A stretch of DNA of 64,000 nucleotides from Coprinus comatus. Lineage: Eukaryota > Basidiomycota > Agaricomycetes > Agaricales > Agaricaceae. A model generated the notes under the pieces. It did no database searches and was not told the origin of the DNA. It saw nothing but the letters and a program-made list of their open reading frames with translations. Shown here one piece after another: positions 23,101-35,322 of the stretch (its first letter is position 1; every line of letters starts with the position of its first letter). The stretch spans positions 310,001 through 374,000 of the forward strand of contig JAWPGT010000020.1 of NCBI GenBank assembly GCA_034638255.1, given 5' to 3'. A program made the position numbers and the translations under genes.

Positions 23101-25347
23101 AGAGTTGTTTATCTTCAAGCTTGATGCCATTTTTACGCATATCCTCTTCCTTCTTCAGTACGTCCAACATCTCCTTGAGAATGATGATATCGTTCTCAAT
23201 ATCATCATCCTCATTATCTGCGTCTCTATCATCATCGTCCGATATTGGTTGATTCGTCAAGTCTACCCCAGCGTTCAAAGGTTCTTCCTCTACTTCCCAA
23301 CTCCTTCCTTTCCATTCTGGCCGTACGTTATCCTTTTCATCCATAGGAAGATGAAGGAAAGATTGTATCCGAGACAAATCGTGCCACATCATATTTCCGC
23401 TAATTTCAATGGGTTGGGGTTTGAAATCAACCCTGAGAGCACTAAATGCACCAGAAGAACTAGCACAAACGCGTGTGATTCGTTGCAAAGTCGGCATACG
23501 TTGGAACTTGAACGTCTTTCCAGCTTGACTCGCTTTCACAGTGCGACTACGAATGAATACGTGACCCGATTCCGTACAAATGATAATTGACCCATCTGCA
23601 CCAAGAGCAACATCTTTGACCGCGCTTGCCTTCTTCCTAAGTGCCCATACCCTTTGACATTTGAATGGACTTCGAGTATCCGGGTCGGCAGTGCTGGACG
23701 GCGAAAATATATAAACTTCTCCGAGGTGCGAGAGGGCCGCGAAGACATCTCCACAACACGTGATCTTTGCCATTCGAGAGTCCTTTATAGCTTGTGGAGG
23801 ACGGTATGGACGCATAGGTGATGGGAAAGCGTGGGCAGGGAAGCTACCAGAATATGAGGCTCAGAACAGGTGATATCAAGATATGTACTTACTTGATGCG
23901 ATGGTGACCATCGTTGTAGAAGCATTCAACTTGTCGGTTTTGCATTAAACAAGCCATCACATTTTCCTATACATTGGGTGTATCAGTATACAAAGGCAAG
24001 TATTCCAATACAATCACTGACCGTCATACAGATGGATAAGACAGGACCAGTTATCCGGGAAACCTTGCGGGGTTGCACTTGAACAGGTTGTGCAACCTTA
24101 TCATAGCCTGTTGGATAACATGAATATACAATATGAATGTCAACACAAAAGGCTCACCAAGCTGGCCATTGTTGGTACCCCACGTATACACGTTATCTTC
24201 TGTCCAACATACAGAAGCACATTTACTAGCCGCAATACCCTTAACATATTCCTTCTTCAAAGGACCTTGCACCTTTCTTGGTATATATTGAATAGGCTCT
24301 TCTACTCGTCCTTGGGTTGTCTGCTCAACAGGATATCCCAGCTGTGAGAAGCGGTTCAAACCCCAACTTAAAACTTCACCATTCCTAGTGAGGGCTAGAG
24401 TATGATCCTGACCCAACGCGATACTGACGACAGTCTGTGTAAATTGAGACAATGGCTTCATATCGTATTGTGTGTACGAATTAGGGCCGAGTCTATGATA
24501 AACTTGGTCAATGAAACTGTATGCGACTGGATTTTGTTGACAACATACCTCCCACCGCTTCCAAAACCACAAACACGAATATTTCCGCTACCTTCGGATG
24601 TGATGACAGCTACGATTATCTTTAGAAAATAGGTGTGTGTGTGAATAGGAAACGACGAACCAGTGTGAAGCTTGGACATTTCGACCTGTTTGACTCTGAT
24701 TGGCAAAAAGCGGGCTGACAAGGTTTGTTCTTGGAGCTCCGTGCCATCGTCCCTGTTCTGGAACGAAACTTGCTCTGGGTGCACTCTATCGTTACTATCT
24801 CCCAAGCCCAGGCCAGCATAACTATATTTATATTGGTTTAGATACCAGAGAAACAGTGAAGTGTTACACACATATTAGTACCCCACGTATATAAATCAGC
24901 GTATTCGTCCGACTCGTCTCCTGTGTGTTTTATTCCGATGACGGTTGCATTGTAAAGGTCGAAGGCGGTGTAACCCTCACTGTCCTTGAGAGTGAGATCC
25001 ACATCAGCGCGTTGGAGAAGTAAACGGCTATATGATATACTGTAAACAATGGGATAAATGGGAAAAAAGATGTGAGTAACTGACGCAGCAGGAAGATTTG
25101 CATTATAAAGAGCGCGGTGGAGAGAAGTCCAATGGCTTTCCGAGTCAGGCAAGTTGAGGTTGATGGCTGGGTACTTCAACAAGACACGAAGATAATCAAG
25201 CCGTTCATAAGAGACAGAAGCAAGATGCAGAACAGTTCTTCCGAGCCAGTCACGACAATTGACGTCTACTTTCGAACCACTGCTCTCCAACAGGCGCTGG
25301 AAGGACGGGAGATTGTGAGTGTTGAAATAGTCATGGAGCAAGCTCAT
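20113..25347 (-). CDS. IBtk-like ankyrin / RCC1 / double BTB protein
   Basis: The domain order matches animal IBtk and fission yeast Btb3, adaptors that bring substrates to Cul3 ubiquitin ligases. The N-terminus has ankyrin repeats (VNCRDWLGRTVLHLAS; LPDSESHWTSLHRAL). RCC1-type blades follow (LYTWGTN; GLGDSNDRVHPEQV; VLSWGLNRFSQLGYPV; VYTWGTNNGQLG). Then come a spaced BTB (LVQFPSGAVFPVHGLILAARSEV) and a second BTB (VCVHSVILRARSELFQSFF) with a BACK-like helical tail. The last roughly 450 residues are disordered, with Ser, Gln, Asn and charged runs (EIQEEEKQRIQEEEFLRWWQEEE) and a Lys/Arg-rich end. There are many short introns. The start at 25347 (MSLLHDYFNTHN) is the first ATG in frame with the ankyrins; an upstream ATG at 25499 could add an exon. 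About 610 bp separate it from the divergent oxidase. Confidence 0.85.
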
Positions 25348-25958
25348 ACAGGGTCTTGACGTAGGCTGAGGCACCGAAGAACCCCGACTGGCCGAGTAAT
25401 CCGAGGAAGTTGTGCGCGTCGGCTGGGATTAGGAGCTGGATAGACGCAGGCGACGCTGACGACAGTTAATGGAGCGTTGAAGACGGCAAATAAGTCCATC
25501 ACCAGAGTCATAATGGATAAGCCATGACGTCACGTGATGCGACGTTGCACTTCGACTCGCGCGAACGTGCATCACTCTTTCAAGGTATTATTGCTCTGCA
25601 GGTTTCGGAGGATTCTGGGCTTTGAAAGATCCGAATTTGAAAATATGAGATTTTATAAATTTCTGTCTGATATCAAGATTTTTAATGATGGCGGACATTG
25701 TTAAACGCTAAACCTGAAGTTGACAACTTGATACGAGTCCTAACATAGCCATACCTATATACTTACTGATGAGAATATAATTTCCGTAGGTGATATTGTT
25801 ACCACCTACCACCTCTAATATTAGCACTCCTCGGAAACCAGTACCCCGAGTCAGGAACAACTGCGATCATTCCATTTACCCCCACAGGCTCCTACGCGGT
25901 TCCTAAAACCCATTGCAACCAGAAATTCAAATTACAAAACACACGTTAGACATTAACC
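25348..25958. other. divergent promoter region, IBtk-like / multicopper oxidase
   Basis: No gene is seen in these 611 bases between two genes that read away from each other. A small upstream exon for either gene could lie here. Confidence 0.5.
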
Positions 25959-28835
25959 ATGTACTTTCCATCCTTCAATTTCTGGAAAACCGCACCTCTT
26001 CTCACTAGCTCATTACAATCTTTGGGTCCAAATTCAGAACTCTTCATATTAAACAAAGTTGTTAATCCTGATGGTTTCAAGAGAGATGCTGTAGTTGCTG
26101 GTCCAAGTCCTAGATGGCCTACCTTCCCTGGACCAATAATTCGAGGGTTCAAGGTGCCTGGTACTCCTTTTTTCATCCAACTGTCTTTAATCTCTTCGTA
26201 GGGTGATACGTTCAATATTAAAGTCAATAATATGCTCACCAACGAGAAAATGCTCACGTCTACTACAATTGTAAGGCAATCTTTGCCTATTGCTAGAAGC
26301 TTCATATTAAAATTTACATCACCATTAGCATTGGCATGGAATAAGCCAAAACGGAACAAACTGGGCAGATGGTACAGCATTCGTCACTCAATGCCCAATC
26401 GAACCAGGAGACTCTTTCACATACCGTTTCCCTGTTGAAAATCAGGCGGGCACGTTTTGGTACCATTCACATTATTGTAAGCAACCAAGTAAACATAACA
26501 TTATTGTTCCAGTTAATCGCTCCTCTTTCGTAGCAACACAAGCTTGTGATGGACTTCGCGGTGCTTTAATCGTTATGGATCCAAATGACCCACATGCTGA
26601 TTTATATGACATCGATGATGGTACGTCACTGTATTCACCTTGTTGCATGGTTCTTTTTAATGACTGATTGGGTGTACCAGACACAACAGTCATTACCTTG
26701 TCCGACTGGTAAGTAACTTAAACAATGATGGTGTCCAATAACATTTGCATATCCTGAAATTTCATCAGGTATCGTAAGTTCCTCGTATTCACTGCATTCA
26801 TTTAACAGGAAATCTAACGAACGTTACCATCACAAGACCAATTTAGCTCTGAGGGTGAAAGGTTCGTTTTTACTAACTTTCGATTATCAGTTAAAGAAAA
26901 CAAACTCACAGTGCATCTTATATTCCTCATTCATTATACATACAGTCCCTGGGACTCTACAGTAATCAACGGTTTCGCATCTGTACCAGGCTCAAAACTT
27001 CCCAGCAGACACGCTGTAGTTAATGTTGGATATGGAAAGAGGTAAAGTTTAAATTATCTATATCAACCAAATATTCATATTAACAGTGAACACTAACACT
27101 ACATTATCCAAGGTATCGATTCCGTCTAATCAACATGTCATGCCATGCTCCATATAACTTCACCATCGATAAACACGATCTTACAATCATTGAAGCTGAT
27201 GGAGTAAATGTTGTACCTGTGACTGTTAATCAACTTCAAATATTCGCTGGTACGTCCCTCGGATATTACATATTATGTTTTAGTTTGTTACTAAGTCCTT
27301 TAATAACAGGACAAAGGTATTCTGTAGTAGTAAGTACATTCATTTCTTTTTTTTTTTTTTTCATACGCACTTTGATGAATTATTACTATTATAATTAGAT
27401 GCATACCAATCAAGATTTGACCAACTACTGTACGCATGTTTTTCCTTACTTACTGGTTCAGTATATCATTAAAATCAACTCACCCTCTTCGTCTTTCCTC
27501 TAATATAGGGATAAGAGTACCAGTAGCCAATGGGAAAGGTATCGGCGGTTTAGCAATCCTACGTTATCTACCAGTCCCAGTGGAATTACCTTATAGCAGA
27601 GAAAGAATTGATAAACCATTGAATGAATCTGATCTTCATGTACGTCTTTCCACAATTACTTCTCTATTACTTCACTATATTTCATTAATTGACTATCTAT
27701 TTTCTATAAGCCATTACCTTCCGAAAATCCGCAAGCAGTAAGTCACCAATTGCTATCCAGGACTTTTTTTATAATATTAACAAATGTCTCTCTCTCCTAC
27801 CTAGCCTGGTGAACCTAGACCTGATGGAGCTGATATCGAACTAGATCTCAAACTCGGATTCAAGGTAAAGTAATCATAACCCAGTCACAAGTTATCCTAT
27901 AACATATCACACACTTACTACCTCTTGATAGGACGGAAGATTCACAATTAACGATTATACTTTCTATTCCCCAAGTATACCAATTCTCAATCAAATTCTT
28001 AATGGGGCTGTCGATCCACGTTAGTCAATTTTATTCAAAACGACTTATACAATTCAGGACAGCTAATAATATATTATGCTCGTTAGGAGAAATACTCCCA
28101 ATTGGATCCGTATATGCTCTTCCAACAAACAAAACAATCCAAATCAACATCCATTCCGATGCATACGTAAATTCAAAAGGAGGACCACATCCTTTTTATT
28201 TACATGGTGTAAGTACAATTTTACTTTCCCTCTTCTCGAAACTTTTTCAACCAACTAACCATTTCTAAACTAACACACTCACAATCCACACTATATATGA
28301 TTAAATAAAAAAAAGCATACATTCTCAGTTATAAAACCCGCCGATACCTCAACCTACAACTTTAATAATCCAACACGTAGAGATACAGTAACAACTTCAA
28401 CAATCGAAGGAGGTTCAGATCAAATTTCAATTCGATTTGTAACTGATAGTCCAGGACCTTGGATTTTAAGTTGGTAAGTCATTTGAATCAAAACAACCCC
28501 ATTTTTCTCGAGGTTGTTGATTCTCATTAAACGTTGGCACTTTTTTTTTTTTTCAGTTCTATCGATTGGCATCGTGAAACGTACGTGTATTTTATTTTCT
28601 TTCATAATGTACAACACCACTGAACTTAATTATATACATACATACACATATATATACAGTGGACTCGCAATCGTTCTCGCAGAAGATATTCCCGGAACCG
28701 CTTTATCAGTTTCAAATCGTCCAGGTACATTCGAACAACTCATTAACCATATTCACGATTTGATCCCCTGAAATGACATTTTTCGTAACAGATTCTTGGA
28801 ATGATTTGTGTCCCAAATACGACGGAAACAAATAA
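25959..28835 (+). CDS. laccase-like multicopper oxidase with degenerate trinuclear copper site
   Basis: The fold and motif order are those of a fungal laccase: [34 protein letters not shown] (L1), FWYHSHY then [10 protein letters not shown] (L2), [32 protein letters not shown] and [13 protein letters not shown] at the end. L1 and L2 keep all four histidines. L3 reads HPFYLHG then HTF, so the type-2 His is Tyr. L4 reads WILSC joined to [10 protein letters not shown], so both type-3 His of the usual HCH are Ser. The type-1 set (L3 first His, Cys, L4 last His) is complete. All joined exons are open with normal splice sites. The start [15 protein letters not shown] is not a convincing signal peptide, so either an upstream exon is missing from my model or secretion is lost. 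It should bind one blue copper but not reduce oxygen in the normal way. Confidence 0.85.
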
Positions 28836-28915
28836 TATAATATATTATAATATTCGAGTATATTCAAGAATTATAACAGTATCTACCATATATCATATAC
28901 CAGTTCGTATGATTT

Positions 28916-29554
28916 CTAATACAGAACAGGTTGACCGGTGGCAGGGATTGGGTCTTCTAGTGCATAATGAGCTTTTCCAAGGGGGACCCCTCTCTTTGAA
29001 CCCTAAGTAGAAGGTCATCAACCAGTTAGAAAGTCGAGGGGGCAACTCACCATCTTACTTATAGCATCGCTACGAATCATGAGTCTGGAACCCTTTTCGT
29101 AGCTATGCTTTGGGCCCCCGAGGTCATTTAGTTTCTCGGTCAGGTAGACCAATGTCCCATTCTTAATCTAGAAGATGGAAAGACCAATATAGTATGGAGT
29201 AGAGTTACCTTGTAGAACACTGGACTTGCAGTACCCCTTGGAAGTCGTGCCAAAATACCATGCTCGAATATATGCAGTCCATGTTCTAGTTGGTTTTTGC
29301 GAACCCAGTGCCCCATGTCCTCCTTTGGGTTTTTGATACGCAATTACGTCGTTGAGTATGAGCTCGGGATCTAATGATTCTGCACGTTCCAGCCGATACC
29401 GAACCATGGTCTCTTGGCTGTATTTCAGAGATCGTATATATTCTGTCAATACTGTGAGTCCTGAATATTAAATAGTGTGTTCTATTGTTCGTGATTTTCC
29501 CTTTAGTAGTAGTGAATACAAGAGGAAGCATAGTCGTAATGCCACTTTGCGCAT
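28916..29554 (-). CDS. unrecognised gene, possibly secreted
   Basis: Exons running from about 29460 down to 28916 join well. They read LTEYIRSLKYSQETMVRYRLE, then RTWTAYIRAWYFGTTSKGY, then TEKLNDLGGPKHSYEKGSRL. Through a GTGAGT intron the last exon reads GSKRGVPLGKAHYALEDPIP and ends at the TAG at 28916-28918. Composition is that of a normal globular protein. Upstream, ATG at 29554 gives MRKVALRLCFLLYSLLL, a possible signal peptide or anchor, but I could not find a splice that joins it in phase, so the 5' end is open. I do not recognise the family. It is tail-to-tail with the aberrant oxidase, with about 80 bp between stops. Confidence 0.55.
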
Positions 29555-29608
29555 ATACTGTAATAAACGATAATTTGCGACAATAAATAGCTGCCTATCC
29601 CTTTTATG

Positions 29609-31218
29609 TTATAATTCCCCAAATGTCAAGGTTGAGATAGGGCTTTTTTGTACATGCCAGCGGACATATGGTATAATTTCAAATGTGTATACCCAGCGCA
29701 GGAACCTAACAACATAAGAAACAGGAGGCTCACGGTAAGCAGCCCAATCTTGCACATATGAAGCTGAAAGGTCTTTCCAACGATCAAAACTCTCATAATA
29801 TATTATCTCCCAGGCAGAGAGCCGGCGATAGCGCCTTGAGAGTGTATCATTAGATAGAGGCGCTAAAACACGGCCGTTGAAAAAATCAAGGGCCTCTTGT
29901 GTAGTAAATCGGCTTGAAGGATTTCGAGCAGTCATGCGGTCAAGGAAGGGAGCGAGAAATGGAATATCTCCACAATGATGCTGCATGAATCGTCACCCTC
30001 GTTGTTTGGCCAGTAGACCGTTGGCAATAGTACACACCTGGGACCAATCACAAAAAATAATTCCCATACCCCCCATGTCAAAGGCGAAGGGGTTGTAGTC
30101 AGGTTGACCATGATTGATATCGGGTGGCCTAGGAAAAAACCCATCCCATGCCTCCCAGTAGGGAAGCCTAAAGGTTGCTCGATCTACACCCACTGGAACT
30201 ATCATGGCGAGGTTAAAGTCAAAAATTGCGTAACGAAATTGACCGGATCTTCGAAGACATTGCCTATCACCATTATATTCACATCCATACTCCGTGAAGC
30301 AATTAACCAAGAAATTTTTCTCAGAAATATCCTGTGGGGTAAATAATACATCAATATTTGGTTGGAAAAAAATTCAAGAATTACTAACACGATGTATTAT
30401 GTTCCTGGAGTGGAGAAAACATACACCCTGTGTCAACGTGATGTCAGAACTTGACAAGTGTATCTGCTATCATCACCACCAAACCTTGAGCAAAACCCGC
30501 ATGACGTCCAACATATCTCCTAGAGAGTATGGCTCAGGACACATAACCTGATCCCCCCCACCTACTGACGCATGAGGATAAACTCATATAAAAGTTTCCG
30601 GGACTGTACCTTGGCATGACCGCAAAACAAAAGCGCTCAATATTCAGTATGTCCATAATTGGGAGTATGCCATTCTGTTCCAAAGTTTCCATGCTTTCCT
30701 GCTTGAACATTTCCATAATTTGATGTTCATCGGAATCGCGAAGAACCAACTTAATCACTACGTGACGACCGTTGGTATCTTATGCGAAAGCTAGCTTTCC
30801 CTATTACGCATACTGAATCAAAGTAAGAAAAATTGAATCTTGTTATCCACATAAGTAAATCACGCTTTTCTGCTTTCTTTGGCGCATGTGTCGGGCAGGG
30901 CATGGTGGTGCGCATAAGGATAGTTAGCTTTGACATATTCGTCATGGTCTACGATGCGTGGCAGAAATTGGTTAGGATACTGTTCATCGTCTTTAGCAAC
31001 TTCATATCTCTCATATAGAATGTAGCCCCTGGCTTTAAACCACTCAAACGTTGGCGGAGCGTCCCAGAACTTGGCTCTCTTGGCGTATTTTTCCTAATAG
31101 TCTTTTTCATTTTCTGGACTTTTGATTGGCCATTCCAATAGAGCAACAAGATCAGGCTAAGAGAGAGATGATGAGCCCAGCATAAGTGTATGAGAAACAA
31201 AGATGTACTCACATCCAT
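29609..31218 (-). pseudogene. basidiomycete protein kinase, full-length but broken
   Basis: The order is that of a kinase family common in mushrooms. The start MDPDLVALLEWPIKSPENEKDY is followed by TAG at 31094-31096, and the same frame then continues with FWDAPPTFEWFKARGYILY. Next come HVVIKLVLRDSDEHQIMEMF (the Lys strand), FCFAVMPRW, PYSLGDMLDVMRVLLKG, FLHSRNIIHRDISEKNFLVN with an intact HRD, then AIFDFNLAM where DFN replaces the usual DFG, and the C-lobe FLAPFLDRMTARNPSSRFTT. Besides the stop, the exon before the Lys strand does not join in phase, and a run of seven Gs near 30552 shifts the frame after MPR. The C-terminal half (30758-29609) could still be read, but the whole is best seen as a recent pseudogene. 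Confidence 0.65.
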
Positions 31219-32984
31219 CTTGAATCTAAGTTACGTGGAAGTCCATCGGAGTTTGCCGGTGGGAAGTTCCTCCGTAGGAAGTTTCTGGAGTCCTATTTTC
31301 CGATTTATGACTCAAGTGATCTCAGACTTTGAATACCGTCCACCAAATACAACATTTTATACACAACTCACACTGATTATAGATTACATGAGAGCCTTAC
31401 ATGTAGTATAAAATGTATCGTGTAACGATCTTCAACTTCCTTTTGTCGTACCAAAATGGCTAGACCAGGATTTGGACCCACTGGATTAAAGGCTATAGGA
31501 AAATTGAAGAAACGCCAAGTCGAGCAGAGTTGTTAACTTGTTATTGACTTTCAACAAGAAGTCTTTGTCCTCAAGCAGGTATATCCAACTTGAAAGACAC
31601 CCATATTGAGGACTACTCTCCAACTATAGCACAATAGCATTTTGCCATTAATTACGAAAAAAAAAAATACAATATATTTAATGATTTATGGCTCTTTTTT
31701 GAACCATATACTCTGTAAAAGTTCATAGCTTGAGGAGGGAACAAACTGCTATAGACTATTACAGAGTCGACTGTACATACTCAAGCGGCTGCAATTTCAA
31801 CCATTATAATTAAGGCCTCGGTTGTTTTTTTTGTTTTTTTTTTGGCGGAGCCTTTTTGCGGTTCTGAGCAACTGACATCCAGCTTGGGAGGTTTCCTGCT
31901 CCCTCGTAGGTCAGTCGACATTACCGGCTCGACGAGCTGTTTAGCTCACTGGAAAAAAAGAGGCCTCGGTTGTTTTGAATTGTTATCGATAATGTTTTTT
32001 TACATACCAATTTACCTTCCCAAGCTCCCAATCCATGGTTCGAGTCAACAAAATCTTGGCCCCCTGGTATGCTCCACCTCTATAGAAACCTTCGGAAAAT
32101 CCGTACCGTACATACTTCCAAGTCCGAGTCACCAGGTGATTATTTCAAAAAGAACCACACTAGGTTCCTATTCCAGAGAAGTTCAAAGGTTTGAAATTCA
32201 CATATCTCATACCCATGTCCGGACTCCGTTGTCGGGCAATTGATGATCAAAATTAATATTCATCAAGTTACACTCACACATTCGATGCCCGATATAGATA
32301 GTATTTAAGAAGCTACATATGTGTCCGTCATTCCATTTTTTCGAAGAACGGGCTGTGTCCGGCGTCTGGACTCCGCAGTAACAAGTGTTCATTGATAAGT
32401 AATACAAATGTGTTCGTTGTCGCTATTGTAATAACATCTATATTATATTCAATCATTACCTGTTTCAAGTCATCTGGAGGAATCACTGAATACAGTCCAG
32501 ATACCGATCCTATCTTGAGAAGTTGAGAAAACTGCTCACAACATCAATAGCAGTAACGACCCACACGATTCGGTAAAACTGCTGTTCAATCTAGGAAACC
32601 ACATCGGAGTCAACATCTTAAATCCGTTCCATTGAGAAATCCGGATTTTTTGAAGTAGTTGGAATTACGACTTCATGCGAGATCGGAAGAACTTCAATGG
32701 CCTAGTGCTCGGATGCATTATAATGATAACTGAACAAATTTTATGATTGAAAATGGTACTCCAGGATACCCTTTGGAATGTGTCCCGACTCAGCTGGGCT
32801 CCTAATTCATTTCGAAAAACGACGAAATCAAGAAAGAAGAAGTGTGTGACAATGAGCAACATTCACGGAAGAACCAATGATTATAATACCAAACGATTAA
32901 ACAAAGGCACTATCTGCATCAGTGATGATTCTATGACTACATGTTTGTACGGAGGATGAGTGTCTTTATTACTTTGTATTATTA
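31219..32984. other. gene-free region with a short direct repeat
   Basis: I see no supportable gene. The bases AGGCCTCGGTTGTTTT occur twice, 148 bp apart, at 31813-31828 and 31961-31976. T-rich runs surround the first copy. Confidence 0.5.
31813..31976. repeat. 16-bp direct repeat pair
   Basis: AGGCCTCGGTTGTTTT is found at 31813-31828 and again at 31961-31976. The DNA between them is unremarkable. It may be a footprint of a small element or slippage. Confidence 0.4.
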
Positions 32985-35168
32985 TTACTCAACAACACGA
33001 AAAACATTCTTCCAAGTGAGAAGGTTGCGATGGTTGTTGAACGTATGTTGAATCTGTTATGATAGTTCATATCAGTATGTAGTGCATTTTCAGCGAGCCG
33101 ATAGGTCTTACCGCTGTCGAATATGTCAATTTTTCCTGTTTCTCACAAAGTATACAGGAGAGCGGGGTGCTATTAGAGGCCATCTTACTTGATGTTGCAG
33201 TGGAAGAGTCCTCGCCACAAAGCCGAACCAAATCTGTCGCAAGGTCATGCATTTTGTGATCGAATGCAAATCTTTCAGAGTACATTTCCCAAGGACGAGT
33301 AACAAACCCGAAAAGCTTTTCATAGACTGGTGGGGCATTTGCATTAGAGAGGCAGCCTGTCAGTAGTACCCTTGTAGTGGCATGCAGTGTGGTAACGTAA
33401 TCCATCGGGACCTGGAAGTCTTCACTGGTGTCATGAAACCATACCACGGCGGACTGGAGAGCTGTATAGGGCTCATTCAGTTTTGCGGCACAGCTTCTAA
33501 TATCGGCAGGTAATAGGGCAAATAGGACCGTGTTGCGTTTTTGGAGACACTCGACATTTATTTTTGAAAGTGTAGAGGTGAAATCCACATTGAGTGTGAA
33601 ATCTGGCTTCTTATAGTAATTCTGGATGAAGGATGCGAATGGTTCGTGGACAATAAACTCAGAGGACTTGGCTCTGAAGTGGAGGCCATGCATAGGTACG
33701 GGTGTCCAACCATCGGCTACTTTGATGAAGTTCCTGTAGTTATTATTGACGCGCATGATTTGCCAGTCGTTTCTTCCACTTTCTAAGTTTGCCAGTATAA
33801 CCGGACATAATTTGTCCCACTCTGAACAGGTATACGTTATTTCATACTCTCATTTTGTAAGAAGATACACACCTTTTTCAGTCAACTTGGCTATATTGTT
33901 GAACGTAGGAAGAGTTCCCATCCGGTATTTGAGTACCTCTGACTTTGGCCACCCTGTGCATGGATTTATATGGAACTTGATTGCATATTTATATACTGGT
34001 CACTCACCCAACTGATCCAGCTTTTCGAATATTCTAAATAGGAAGGCTATTAACAATGAAATTAAGATGAAGAAAGGAAAGTGATAACGTACGCTTTTTG
34101 CCGCACATTTCTAGCCTCCAATCTCCTATTATTCTCTTCTTTCCATTTCCACTGGCGATACTCACTTTCACCCTGTTTAGATGTGTCAATTTCCCATAAT
34201 TTCGTTTATGATACATGCATAAACGGCCTTACTTGCCGTGTTTTTTGGTATTGTTCAACCTGTTGCAACCACACCTTGTCATTAGGACGCAATCCAGACA
34301 ATCTCTCAACAGAAGTTCTGATATAAAATAATTTGCGCTACGTCATAAATAAACCAGAGCATTTGGGTTACTGTTATATACGTACTTCCAGTGATGTAGT
34401 GCTCTATAGACCCAAAGTCATAGCTGAGAAAATATGACTCTACAAAACTAATGTTATTTGAGTGACTCAATGTGCTATATCAAATAGATAATCACTTACT
34501 ATTCCGTTTGCAAACAGTTCCAACAAGTCTTCAGACGCAATCCCCAGGAAAAGTAAAACGGAGCGGCTACATGACAGATCTGATCTCCTCAACAAAGCCA
34601 ATCTTCGATGCATGCCAGTGGTAAACTAAGCTTACCATACACCGATTGATGAATAAAAACCGCGCATATTGGGCAAAGTTGAGGTCCTGAGGACAGAGCG
34701 GTGGACCTTTTTTTTGAGCGCATATATCCTTGAACGCCTGTAGACAGTCAGGTGAAAGGTGGTATAAAAGCAACAAGGCTTGAAAGACATTACATTGACC
34801 CACAAGAACCTAGCATGAGTACCCATGACAATACTGTGTAGTCTCTTGCAAGACCAAGACAAGTTCAACAAGTCAACAGGCTCGAGATTGCCGAAGAGTT
34901 CATAGATTATGTCAAGAGGTATTTCGTTCATGTATTGTAAGGCTCCCCTGCGACCTTTTACTTGACGAGACAAAGCATTAACCCGACCACGACCTTGATG
35001 TACTGCCTTGCGACGTTTACGTGGAGGAATGACTGCATCTTCTGCGGAATCATCACCACTTTCAACGTACCCCTCTGATTCGTATTCTTGAATTGGTAAG
35101 GCGGTAGGAGGTTCGTTATTAACAGAGCGAGACACAATGTTCTTGATGCGAGAGGACCTTCGTTGCAT
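32985..35168 (-). CDS. F-box protein of the long Agaricomycete family
   Basis: The N-terminus is basic and disordered (MQRRSSRIKNIVSRSVNN), with an acidic patch and a nuclear-signal-like PPRKRRK. The F-box follows: MNEIPLDIIYELFGNLEP, then LLNLSWSCKRLHSIVM. Later exons give PPLCPQDLNFAQYARFLF, a helical charged part (GESEYRQWKWKENNRRLEAR) and a large last domain. A final splice after YSTA joins IQHTFNNHRNLLTWKNVFRVV, giving a Cx2C...Hx4H pair (CILCEK...HTFNNH), like the zinc-finger-like tail often seen in this family. About nine introns are present. F-box proteins of this kind are SCF substrate receptors. A damaged relative of its N-terminal part lies at 40.1 kb. Confidence 0.8.
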
Positions 35169-35322
35169 GGTGCGAACAGGGAATAGTGTTCAGCAATAAG
35201 AGGTTAAAGGAGTGGATATATGCGCTTTCAAGTTTAAATACCCAAAATATCCCCACGTGATAGAAGAACGAGAAGTGGGATTGTACTATAACATATTTTA
35301 ACATTCAAACATCCACATCACC

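Noticed and set aside
31842..32243. 133-codon plus-strand frame
   Set aside because: It lies beside T-runs and a direct repeat and shows no family resemblance.
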